Shown one piece after another: positions 26,926 through 37,440 of a DNA stretch of 64,000 nucleotides. Location: assembly GCF_018588945.1 (NCBI RefSeq), contig NZ_JAFIWA010000003.1, positions 248,001-312,000 on the forward strand, in the 5' to 3' direction. Source of the DNA: Microbacterium flavescens. Lineage in GTDB: Bacteria > Actinomycetota > Actinomycetes > Actinomycetales > Microbacteriaceae. The notes below the pieces were generated by a model, which worked only from the letters and a program-made list of their open reading frames with translations, ran no database searches and was not told the origin of the DNA. Position 1 is the stretch's first letter, and each line of letters starts with the position of its first letter. Position numbers and translations under genes: made by a program.

Positions 26926-27447
26926 GTGACTGAAACGGTGGATGTCCCCATTATCGCCTCCGACGTCCCGGTGTACTCGCACCCGGGCGACGCGGGCGCC
27001 GATCTCATCGCCGCCGAGGCCGTGCGGCTCGAGCCCGGCCGCCGTGCGATGGTGGGCACCGGGGTGCGGATCGCGCTGCCCGAGGGGCACGTCGCGTTCG
27101 TCGTCCCGCGCAGCGGCCTCGCCGCCAAGCACGGGATCACCGTCGTCAACGCCCCCGGCACCGTCGACGCCGGCTATCGGGGCGAGATCAAGGTCATCCT
27201 GCTGAACACCGATTCAGAGCACGCTCACGACATCTCGGTCGGCGACCGCATCGCCCAGCTCATCGTGATGCCGGTGCCCCGTGCCCGTTTCATCCCCGTG
27301 GAGGCTCTACCCGAGAGCGTCCGAGGCGAAGGCGGCTTCGGCTCTACGGGTTACGGCGGGGGGGCGGCCGTGCCGCCGGCGAGCGCAGGCGAGTCCACGC
27401 GGGGGGCTCCCCGCGATCAAGACAAGAAGGACGGAGTCCTCGCATGA
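26926..27447 (+). CDS. dut: dUTP diphosphatase (dUTPase)
   Basis: Hydrolyses dUTP to dUMP, keeping uracil out of DNA and feeding thymidylate synthesis. The start is the GTG at 26926, giving 173 residues. All five trimeric dUTPase motifs are present: PGDAGADLIA, VVPRSGLAAKHG, NAPGTVDAGYRGEIKV, GDRIAQLIV and the C-terminal arm RGEGGFGSTG. About 30 extra residues follow the arm, a little longer than usual. The stop overlaps the DUF3710 start (ATGA). Confidence 0.95.
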   Translation: MTETVDVPIIASDVPVYSHPGDAGADLIAAEAVRLEPGRRAMVGTGVRIALPEGHVAFVVPRSGLAAKHGITVVNAPGTVDAGYRGEIKVILLNTDSEHAHDISVGDRIAQLIVMPVPRARFIPVEALPESVRGEGGFGSTGYGGGAAVPPASAGESTRGAPRDQDKKDGVLA

Positions 27448-28043
27448 CCGACCCCACTCCCGCAGACGCGCCGCGCAAGGACGCGCCCGACGACCGGGCC
27501 TCGGCGGGGCCGTTCGACGAGTCCGAGGCGAACCCGGTCCGCCCGTACATCGACCTCGGCGGCATCAAGATCCTCCCGCGTGAGGGTCTCAACCTGCGCC
27601 TCGAGGTCGAGGAGCAGACCAAGCGCATCGTCGCCGTCGGACTCGACTATGCGGGCTCCACTCTTCAGGTCCAGCCCTTCGCCGCGCCGCGGACCGTGGG
27701 CCTCTGGGCCGAGACCCGCGAGCAGATCCGCGCCCAGATCCGCCAGCAGGGTGGGCGGGTCGAGGAGCGCGAAGGACCTCTGGGCCCCGAGCTCCTGGCC
27801 GAAGTGCCCGTCGCCGCCGGTCCCGAGGGCGCGTCGGGGAAGCGGCTCGCACGATTCGTCGGCGTGGACGGACCCCGCTGGTTCCTCCGCGGCGTGATCG
27901 GCGGGGCGGCGACGTCCGACGTCGAGGCCGCGGCCGCCGTCGAGGATCTCTTCCGCTCGATCGTCGTCGTGCGCGGCGGCTCACCCATGCCGCCCCGCGA
28001 CCTCATCCCGCTGCGCATGCCTGCCACCCCGGGAACCGCGTGA
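27444..28043 (+). CDS. DUF3710 protein
   Basis: 199 residues, overlapping dut by four bases (ATGA) and the next gene by four bases (GTGA), so the three are one translationally coupled operon. A disordered acidic N-terminus precedes the DUF3710 core: YIDLGGIKILPREGLNLRLE, FAAPRTVGLWAETREQIRAQ and GVDGPRWFLRGVIGG. The same dut-DUF3710-DUF3159 order is common in actinobacteria. No biochemical role is known to me. No membrane segment is evident. Confidence 0.88.
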   Translation: MTDPTPADAPRKDAPDDRASAGPFDESEANPVRPYIDLGGIKILPREGLNLRLEVEEQTKRIVAVGLDYAGSTLQVQPFAAPRTVGLWAETREQIRAQIRQQGGRVEEREGPLGPELLAEVPVAAGPEGASGKRLARFVGVDGPRWFLRGVIGGAATSDVEAAAAVEDLFRSIVVVRGGSPMPPRDLIPLRMPATPGTA

Positions 28044-28831
28044 CCGACTCGCCACAGGCCTCGCCCGGCGACGAGCAGCGCGGCCCCGACCTGACGCCGC
28101 CGCCGGCCGAGGCATCCGCTTCAGAGCTTCTCGGAGCGGCCCTCGGCGGTGCCGCGCGCCGTGCCGGTCTCGACCCGACCGAGCGGGCCTCGACCGGGCA
28201 CGTCGTATGGTCCGCGATGGGCGGCTGGCGCGGTGTGCTCGAGTCCGTCCTGCCGGGCCTCGTCTTCATCGTCGTGTACACGCTCACGATCGACCCCGCG
28301 ACGGGCGACGGAGACCTGTGGCTGTCGCTCGGGCTGTCCGTGGGCATCGCGGCGATCTTCACGGCGGTGCGACTCATCGCCCGTCAGCCGGTGACGGCGG
28401 CGATCGGCGGCCTCGTCGCGGCAGGTGTCGCGGCGGCGTTCGCCGCGTTCACGGGCGAGGCATCCAACAACTTCATCCCGGGTTTCATCACGAACGCGCT
28501 GTACGGCAGCGCCTTCCTCATCTCGGCCCTGGTGGGTTGGTCGCTCATCGGGCTCGCCGTCGGATTCCTGATGGGGGAGGGGACCGCCTGGCGCGCCGAC
28601 AAGCGCAAGCGCCGCGTGTTCTTCTGGCTCGCGATCGCGTGGGCCTCGCTCTTCGCCGCGCGCCTGCTCGTGCAGCTGCCGCTGTACTTCGCCGACAACG
28701 TCACGGCACTGGGAACGCTGAAGCTGGTCATGGGACTGCCGCTCTTCGCGCCGCTCGTCGCGGTCACCTGGCTCGCCGTGCGCGCGCTCTACCCGCGCGG
28801 TGAGTCGCGTGGAGACGTCGCCGCGAAGTGA
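28040..28831 (+). CDS. DUF3159 membrane protein
   Basis: 263 residues. After a polar N-terminal 60 residues there are five or six hydrophobic segments (about 72-90, 98-112, 122-142, 155-178, 192-212 and 228-248). Conserved features include GGWRGVLESVLPGLVFIVVY and FFWLAIAWASLFAARLLVQL. This is the DUF3159 pattern, a polytopic membrane family of unknown function in the dut operon. The stop codon touches the palindrome upstream of acnA. Confidence 0.88.
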   Translation: MTDSPQASPGDEQRGPDLTPPPAEASASELLGAALGGAARRAGLDPTERASTGHVVWSAMGGWRGVLESVLPGLVFIVVYTLTIDPATGDGDLWLSLGLSVGIAAIFTAVRLIARQPVTAAIGGLVAAGVAAAFAAFTGEASNNFIPGFITNALYGSAFLISALVGWSLIGLAVGFLMGEGTAWRADKRKRRVFFWLAIAWASLFAARLLVQLPLYFADNVTALGTLKLVMGLPLFAPLVAVTWLAVRALYPRGESRGDVAAK

Positions 28832-28834
28832 TAC

Positions 28835-28858
28835 ATTTATCTTGACATCAAGATAAAT
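28835..28858. promoter_or_regulatory. Perfect palindrome upstream of acnA, MarR/TamR-like operator
   Basis: Arms of 11 bases (ATTTATCTTGA and TCAAGATAAAT) flank a central CA. It is AT-rich in a GC-rich context and starts right after the DUF3159 stop, about 110 bases before acnA. It contains a TTGACA that could act as -35. The half-site TATCTTGA resembles MarR-family targets. Confidence 0.6.
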
Positions 28859-28967
28859 CGACGCCGCCGCGGATTAGGCCATCCTCACTAGCCGAGGGCC
28901 CCGGGGCGGGGGAAGATGGGGAGTGCCGGGCTCCGGCCCGCTCCCGCCGCCGACGAAGGAGACAGAC

Positions 28968-31802
<2,835 letters not shown>

Positions 31803-31816
31803 CAGGTGATTCACGG

Positions 31817-31844
31817 GGGACCGGATGCCGCGGCATCCGGTCCC
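31817..31844. terminator. Perfect palindromic terminator after acnA
   Basis: A 28-base perfect palindrome whose half is GGGACCGGATGCCG is followed by TCTTC. It lies 14 bases after the acnA stop. Its arms each contain the heptamer GGATGCC/GGCATCC that recurs throughout the window. Confidence 0.75.
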
Positions 31845-31859
31845 TCTTCATGTCCCAGG

Positions 31860-31865
31860 TAGACT
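31860..31865 (+). promoter_or_regulatory. -10 box of dxs
   Basis: TAGACT lies 34 bases before the dxs ATG, leaving a short leader with a GGAG ribosome site at 31891. Confidence 0.45.
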
Positions 31866-31899
31866 TGCAGGGCCCTCCTGGGGCCGGAAAGGAGCCGGG

Positions 31900-33858
31900 A
31901 TGTCGCTGCTGTCGTCCATTGCCGGACCCCGCGATCTCGACGCGCTGAGCACCGCCCAGCTGCAGGAGCTCGCCGACGAGGTGCGTGGGTTCCTCATCGA
32001 GAACGTCTCCCGCACGGGCGGTCACCTCGGGCCGAATCTCGGTGTCGTCGAGCTCACGATCGCCCTGCACCGGGTCTTCGACTCGCCCGCCGACCCGTTC
32101 ATCTTCGACACGGGGCATCAGGCGTACGTCCACAAGCTGCTCACGGGGCGGCAGGACTTCACCAACCTGCGGTCGCGGGGCGGCCTCGCCGGATACCCGC
32201 AGCGGTCCGAGAGCCCCCACGACGTCGTCGAGTCGTCGCACGCCTCGAGCTCGCTGAGCTGGGCCGACGGCGTCTCGCGCGCTCTGACCCGCACCGGCCG
32301 CAAGGACCGGCACGTCGTCGCCGTGGTAGGCGACGGCTCGCTCACGGGCGGCATGACGTGGGAGGCGCTCAACAACATCTCCGACGACAACGACCGGAAC
32401 CTCGTGATCGTGGTGAACGACAACGGGCGGTCGTACGCCCCGACCATCGGCGGCATGGCGCGCTACCTCAACCGCGTGCGCACAGCCGAGGCGTACCGCA
32501 ACCTCCACCGTGGCTCCGACACGCTGTTCCGCAAGCTCGGTCCCGCTGGGCGGGCGGTGTACCGGGGCGTGCGAGGCGGCACGCACGGCTTCCTCTCGCG
32601 CTTCACCAACAACGCCGCGCTCTACTCGAACCTCGACATCAAGTACCTCGGGCCGGTGGACGGCCACGACCTGCCGTCGCTCATCGAGACGCTGGAGCTC
32701 GCCAAGAGCTACGGCGCGCCGGTCATCGTGCACGCCATCACCGAGAAGGGCCGGGGCTATCAGCCGGCTCTCGACGACCAGGCGGATGCGTTCCATGCCG
32801 TGGGCAAGATCGACCCGCTCACCGGCAAGACCGTGGCCAGCTCCGGCGGCGCGCCGGCGTGGACCGACGTCTTCGCCGAGGAGCTCGTCTCCGTCGGGGA
32901 GCGGCGCGACGACATCATCGCGATGACGGCGGCGATGCTGCGTCCCACGGGCCTGCTGCCGTTCGCGCAGCGGTTCCCCGATCGGGTCTACGACGTCGGC
33001 ATCGCCGAGCAGCACGCCGTCGCGTCCGCCGCGGGACTCGCGTTCGGCGGACTTCACCCCGTGGTGGCCATCTACGCGACGTTCATGAACCGCGCGTTCG
33101 ACCAGGTGCTGATGGATGTCGCGCTTCATCGCGCGGGCGTCACGTTCGTGCTCGATCGCGCCGGCGTCACCGGACCGGACGGACCCAGTCACCACGGCAT
33201 CTGGGACCTCGCGATGCTCCAGCTCGTGCCCCACATCCGCATCGCCGTGCCCCGCGACGCCGAGCGCTTGCGCGAGGAACTGCAGGAGGCCGTCGCCGTG
33301 GACGACGCGCCGACGGTCATCCGGTTCCCCAAGGGCGGTGTCAGCCCCGAGCTTCCCGCGATCGAGCGGCTGGACGACGGCGTCGACGTGCTGGTGCGCT
33401 CGGATGCCGAGGATGTGCTCATCGTCGGCATCGGCCCCATGGCGCACATCGCCGTCGACGTGGCCGGACGCCTCCGCGACCAGGGCATCGGTGCGACGGT
33501 CGTCGACCCACGGTGGGTGGTGCCCGTACAGCCGTCGATCGTGAAGCTCGCGGCATCCCACCGTCTCGTCATCACGATCGAGGACGGCATCCGCGTCGGC
33601 GGCATCGGGACGCGCGTGCGCCAGGTGCTCCGCGAGGCCGGCGTCGACACGGCCGTAGACGAGCTCGGCCTGCCCGACGCATTCATCGACCACGCGAGCC
33701 GTGAGCAGATCCTCGAGGATGCCGGGATCACGCCGTCGAAGATCGCGCACGATGTCGTGGCACAGGTGCTGGGCACCCGCATCCCGGTCGCCCGGGGCGC
33801 GCAGACCACCGAGATCCCGACGATCCCGACGCTCGCCCGCGACCAGCAGCGCCGCTGA
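31900..33858 (+). CDS. dxs: 1-deoxy-D-xylulose-5-phosphate synthase
   Basis: First step of the MEP isoprenoid pathway: condenses pyruvate and glyceraldehyde 3-phosphate using thiamine diphosphate. The start is the ATG at 31900 behind GGAG, giving 652 residues. TPP site: VVGDGSLTGGMTWEALNN. Substrate and histidine motifs: GGHLGPNLGVVELT, DTGHQAYVHKLLTG and DRAGVTGPDGPSHHG. The C-terminal transketolase domain is complete. Other isoprenoid genes are not nearby. The gene follows acnA as in several actinobacteria. Confidence 0.97.
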   Translation: MSLLSSIAGPRDLDALSTAQLQELADEVRGFLIENVSRTGGHLGPNLGVVELTIALHRVFDSPADPFIFDTGHQAYVHKLLTGRQDFTNLRSRGGLAGYPQRSESPHDVVESSHASSSLSWADGVSRALTRTGRKDRHVVAVVGDGSLTGGMTWEALNNISDDNDRNLVIVVNDNGRSYAPTIGGMARYLNRVRTAEAYRNLHRGSDTLFRKLGPAGRAVYRGVRGGTHGFLSRFTNNAALYSNLDIKYLGPVDGHDLPSLIETLELAKSYGAPVIVHAITEKGRGYQPALDDQADAFHAVGKIDPLTGKTVASSGGAPAWTDVFAEELVSVGERRDDIIAMTAAMLRPTGLLPFAQRFPDRVYDVGIAEQHAVASAAGLAFGGLHPVVAIYATFMNRAFDQVLMDVALHRAGVTFVLDRAGVTGPDGPSHHGIWDLAMLQLVPHIRIAVPRDAERLREELQEAVAVDDAPTVIRFPKGGVSPELPAIERLDDGVDVLVRSDAEDVLIVGIGPMAHIAVDVAGRLRDQGIGATVVDPRWVVPVQPSIVKLAASHRLVITIEDGIRVGGIGTRVRQVLREAGVDTAVDELGLPDAFIDHASREQILEDAGITPSKIAHDVVAQVLGTRIPVARGAQTTEIPTIPTLARDQQRR

Positions 33859-33906
33859 CCCCTCGGCTCGTCCGCCGGTCCGTGCCGGTCGTGGAAGCAT
33901 GGACGG

Positions 33907-36426
33907 ATGAGCAGCGCCAACCTGAGCAGGGAGGAGACCGCCGCGCGGTCCGTCTCCCTCACCGTCCACACCGCACGCGTCGAGCTCGACCTCACGACGG
34001 CGCCGCACGAGGGCGAGACCGGATTCACCACGGTCAGCACGCTCCAGATCGAGACGGATGCCGCTGCTCCGGGCTCCGCGGACACCGGCGTCGAGACGTG
34101 GGTCGACTTCATCGGCGAAGCCGTCGAGGCAGTCGACGTCGACGGCATCCCGCATCCCGTCGAATGGGACGGCGCCCGCATCCGGATCGGGGGACTGCGC
34201 GGGCGGCACAGCGTGCGCATTGCGGCGCGTGCCGCGTACAGCCGCTCCGGTGAGGGGATGCACCGCTTCGTCGACCCGGTCGACGGTCAGACGTACCTCT
34301 ACACGCACTACGAACCCGCCGACGCGCGCCGGGTGATGGCGTGCTTCGAGCAGCCCGACATGAAGGCCCGCTACACCTTCGTCGTCACGGCGCCGGCAGG
34401 CTGGGCGGTGCTGTCGAACCAGGCGGTCGCCGAGCGAACCACCGAGGGCGGCGCGCAGCGCGTCGTGTTCGCCGAGACGCTGCCCATCTCGACCTACATC
34501 ACCTCGGTGGCTGCAGGCCCGTACCACCGGGTCGAGGGGGAGTGGCGCCGTGGCCAGCAGGTCCTGCCGCTGGGCGTCCACTGCCGGGCGTCGCTCGCCG
34601 AGCACCTCGACGCCGACGAGATCCTCGAGATCACCGGGCAGGGTCTCGACTTTTTCGCCGACGCCTTCCGCTACCCGTACCCGTGGGGCAAGTACGACCA
34701 GATCTTCGTGCCCGAGTACAACATCGGCGCGATGGAGAACCCGGGTCTCGTGACCTTCACCGAGGCGTACGTCTTCCGCGGCGCGGCGACGGTCGCACAG
34801 CACGAGGGGCGCGCCAACACGATCCTGCACGAGATGGCGCACATGTGGTTCGGCGACCTCGTCACGATGCGCTGGTGGAACGACCTGTGGCTGAAAGAGT
34901 CGTTCGCCGACTACATGGGCGCGCACGCCACGGCCGCGGTCACGCGGTTCCCGGACGCGTGGGTGACCTTCGCCGCGCGACGGAAGGCGTGGGCGTATTC
35001 GCAGGACCAGCTGCCCACGACGCATCCCATCGTCGCCGATATCGCCGACCTCGAGGCGGCGAAGCTGAACTTCGACGGCATCACCTACGCCAAGGGTGCC
35101 TCGGTGCTCAAGCAGCTGGTGGCGTTCGTCGGCGAAAAGGAGTTCTTCGAGGGTGCGCGGCAGTACTTCGCCGCCCACGCATTCGGCAACACCACGCTCG
35201 ACGACCTGCTCCGCCACCTCGGGGCCGCCTCAGGGCGCGACGTCCACGCGTGGTCGCGCGCGTGGCTGGAGACCACCGGCATGTCGACGATCGAGGTCGA
35301 GCGCGACGGCGAGAGCGCGGTGCTCGTCCAGTCCGATGCGCGCCCGCACCGGCTGCGGGTCGGGCTGTTCGAGGTGCGCGACGGACGGCTGGTGCGCACG
35401 CGCACCGTGGACGCGGACGTCCTGGCCGAGCGCACCCCATTGGGCGAGATCGGAGCGGCCGACCTCGTGCTGCCCAACGACGGCGACCTCACCTATGCGA
35501 AGGTGCGACTCGATGCCGCGTCGCTCGACGCCGTCGAGGCGGCGCTCTCGACGATCGACGACACCCTCGCGCGCGGTCTCGTGTGGTCGGCGCTGTGGAA
35601 CGCCACGCGCGACGGAGAACTTCCCGCCGCACGCTATCTCGGCATCGTCCGTCGCCATGCCGGCGCGGAGACGAACTCCGCGCTGCGCGCGGATGCGCTC
35701 GCGAATGCATCGTTCGCGATCGGCCACTACGTCACGGCGGAGCGCCGACCGCAGGAGCGGGCGGCGTGGCTGGAGACGACCTGGCAGCAGCTCACGGCGG
35801 CGTCCGCGGGCAGCGACGCGCAGCTCGCGTGGGCTCGCGCGCTGGGTGCCGCGGCGCTGTACGACGGCACCAGGGCGGAGGAGCTTCGCGGGATGCTCGC
35901 GGGCACGGTGGCGGCGCCGGACGGTCTGCAGCTCGACCCCGAACTCCGCTGGGCGTGGCTGACGGCGCTGGCGGCCACCGGGCACGCGACCGTCGCCGAC
36001 GCTGATGACGAGCTGCGCCGCGACCCGACTGCGAAGGGGCGGACCGCGCATCTGACGGTGCTCGCGGCCCGGCCGGACGCAGACGTGCGCGCGGCGGCGT
36101 GGCATCGATCCTGGGACGACACGACGCTCACCAACGACCATCTCAGTGCGACCATCGCCGGTGTGCGCGCGGGCGGTCGGCGCGACCTGATCGCAGCGTT
36201 CGACGGGGAGTACTTCCAGCGCATCCGCGGTGTGTGGAGCGAGCGCAGCATCGAGATCGCGGCGCGGCTCGTCCGAGGACTCTTCCCGGAGGGCGACGCG
36301 CTCGACCTGGTCGATGCGTGGCTTGCGCGGAACGAGGACGCGCCGGCGGCGCTCCGTCGCATCGTCATCGAGCAGCGCGACCACCTGGCACGGGACCTCC
36401 GGGTCCGCGCTGCCCAGCCTGTCTGA
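33907..36426 (+). CDS. pepN: Aminopeptidase N (M1 family)
   Basis: Cytoplasmic zinc aminopeptidase of 839 residues. The exopeptidase motif GAMENPGLVTF and the zinc motif HEMAHMWFGDL, with the distal Glu in WLKESFADY, are intact. The catalytic Tyr is expected in GITYAKGASVL. The C-terminal half is the ERAP1-like helical domain with several Ala/Arg-rich repeats. It starts 48 bases after dxs. An AAGCAT box six bases before the ATG suggests its own leaderless transcript. No signal peptide is present. Confidence 0.95.
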   Translation: MSSANLSREETAARSVSLTVHTARVELDLTTAPHEGETGFTTVSTLQIETDAAAPGSADTGVETWVDFIGEAVEAVDVDGIPHPVEWDGARIRIGGLRGRHSVRIAARAAYSRSGEGMHRFVDPVDGQTYLYTHYEPADARRVMACFEQPDMKARYTFVVTAPAGWAVLSNQAVAERTTEGGAQRVVFAETLPISTYITSVAAGPYHRVEGEWRRGQQVLPLGVHCRASLAEHLDADEILEITGQGLDFFADAFRYPYPWGKYDQIFVPEYNIGAMENPGLVTFTEAYVFRGAATVAQHEGRANTILHEMAHMWFGDLVTMRWWNDLWLKESFADYMGAHATAAVTRFPDAWVTFAARRKAWAYSQDQLPTTHPIVADIADLEAAKLNFDGITYAKGASVLKQLVAFVGEKEFFEGARQYFAAHAFGNTTLDDLLRHLGAASGRDVHAWSRAWLETTGMSTIEVERDGESAVLVQSDARPHRLRVGLFEVRDGRLVRTRTVDADVLAERTPLGEIGAADLVLPNDGDLTYAKVRLDAASLDAVEAALSTIDDTLARGLVWSALWNATRDGELPAARYLGIVRRHAGAETNSALRADALANASFAIGHYVTAERRPQERAAWLETTWQQLTAASAGSDAQLAWARALGAAALYDGTRAEELRGMLAGTVAAPDGLQLDPELRWAWLTALAATGHATVADADDELRRDPTAKGRTAHLTVLAARPDADVRAAAWHRSWDDTTLTNDHLSATIAGVRAGGRRDLIAAFDGEYFQRIRGVWSERSIEIAARLVRGLFPEGDALDLVDAWLARNEDAPAALRRIVIEQRDHLARDLRVRAAQPV

Positions 36427-36466
36427 GAGCCGGGGGATTCGGTCACCAGCGTCCGACGGGGCCGCG

Positions 36467-37081
36467 CTATCCGTACACGAGGTAGGTGCCGGCCTTGGCC
36501 GGCTCGCGCAGTTCGAACCGCACGCGAAGCCCGGCGGCATCGAGCAGGCGGACCTGCCGCTCGAACTGCTCGTTGGTCACGAACACGGTCCGTGCGAGCG
36601 CCCAGTCCTCCGCCATCCATGACCGGAGCGCCGACAGCAGCCGGGCCTCCAGGCCCGACGAGATCCGCGCCGCACGGATCCAGAAGTACACGACGGCGTC
36701 CACGTCCGCCCACACCGCTTCCTCGGACACGGCGGTCACCGTCGCCTTCGCGAGGAAGGACGCGGTGGTCGGGAAGATGTAGACGCAGCCGAGCGACTCC
36801 GCGCCGCCCGGGTCGAGCACCGTGTACGTGAACGCGCGGCGTTCGAGATGGCGTCGCTCGAGATCGGCCAGGTCTTTCGCGTTCGCCTCCACCGTGAAGG
36901 CGTCCTCCGGCCACGACGACTGCTCCCACACGCGCAGGTCCTCGCGCGTCTCCATTACGGCTTCGTAGTCGCGTGCAGCATCCGCGACCGTGATCGGACG
37001 CAGGAAGAACTCGTCTGTTCTCGGTTCGAGAGGCACAGTGCGCCCGGGGTCGATCAGCAGCATGCGTTCCGCCTCGCCCAT
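36467..37081 (-). CDS. GNAT-like N-acetyltransferase domain protein
   Basis: 204 residues. An N-terminal part with LRPITVADAARDYEAVMETR, a central TYTVLDPGGAESLGCVYIF strand pair and a C-terminal VTNEQFERQVRLLDAAGLRV fit the GNAT acetyltransferase fold. The usual acetyl-CoA loop (QxxGxG/A) is not clearly readable, since the matching area reads RAARISSGLEARLL. Activity and substrate are therefore uncertain. The leaderless-type TAGCGT box is six bases before the ATG. It is divergent from the PLDc_N gene with 40 bases between starts. Confidence 0.7.
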   Translation of the reverse strand: MGEAERMLLIDPGRTVPLEPRTDEFFLRPITVADAARDYEAVMETREDLRVWEQSSWPEDAFTVEANAKDLADLERRHLERRAFTYTVLDPGGAESLGCVYIFPTTASFLAKATVTAVSEEAVWADVDAVVYFWIRAARISSGLEARLLSALRSWMAEDWALARTVFVTNEQFERQVRLLDAAGLRVRFELREPAKAGTYLVYG

Positions 37082-37087
37082 GACCGC

Positions 37088-37093
37088 ACGCTA
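37088..37093 (-). promoter_or_regulatory. Leaderless -10 box of the GNAT gene
   Basis: On the minus strand TAGCGT is followed by GCGGTC and the ATG at 37081. Confidence 0.5.
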
Positions 37094-37109
37094 GCACCGG
37101 TCGCGCGGA

Positions 37110-37115
37110 TAGGAT
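37110..37115 (+). promoter_or_regulatory. Leaderless -10 box of the PLDc_N gene
   Basis: TAGGAT is followed by GGCGCG and the GTG at 37122. It stands back to back with the GNAT promoter, 16 bases away. Confidence 0.5.
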
Positions 37116-37121
37116 GGCGCG

Positions 37122-37358
37122 GTGACCGTCGAACACAACCCGTTGATCCCGGCCGCCTACGACGTCGTGTGGTCCGTGGTTGCGCTGTTGATCATCGTGC
37201 TCACGATCGTGGCCTTGGTCACGCTCTCCCGGCTCGCCAAGCGCCTGACTTCGGCACAGGCACTCGTGTGGACACTCGTCGTGCTGTTCGTGCCCCTCGT
37301 CGGACCCTCGGTCTGGCTGTCGATCGGCCGTCGCGCCGTTCCGGCTCATCCCGTGTGA
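37122..37358 (+). CDS. PLDc N-terminal (PLDc_N) domain small membrane protein
   Basis: 78 residues with two transmembrane helices: AAYDVVWSVVALLIIVLTIV and LVWTLVVLFVPLVGPSVWL. They are joined by a short basic loop. The pattern PLVGPSVWLSIGRR near the end is the signature of the PLDc_N domain, found alone in many small bacterial membrane proteins or ahead of cardiolipin synthase. Here it is alone, so it is not an enzyme itself. It is followed by a strong hairpin shared with fadB. Confidence 0.88.
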   Translation: MTVEHNPLIPAAYDVVWSVVALLIIVLTIVALVTLSRLAKRLTSAQALVWTLVVLFVPLVGPSVWLSIGRRAVPAHPV

Positions 37359-37393
37359 TCGGCGCGTTCGCGCACCCACCGCATCGACCACGC

Positions 37394-37429
37394 ACGAGCG
37401 GCCCCGGACCGGAATCCGGGGCCGCTCGT
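37394..37429. terminator. Bidirectional hairpin terminator before fadB
   Basis: A 15-base stem (arms 37394-37408 and 37415-37429, left arm ACGAGCGGCCCCGGA) with a 6-base loop lies between convergent genes. Confidence 0.75.
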
Positions 37430-37440
37430 CACGGAGGGTG

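Noticed and set aside
28842..28865. Full promoter with TTGACA -35 inside the acnA palindrome
   Set aside because: No acceptable -10 at 16-18 bases spacing, so I report only the palindrome.
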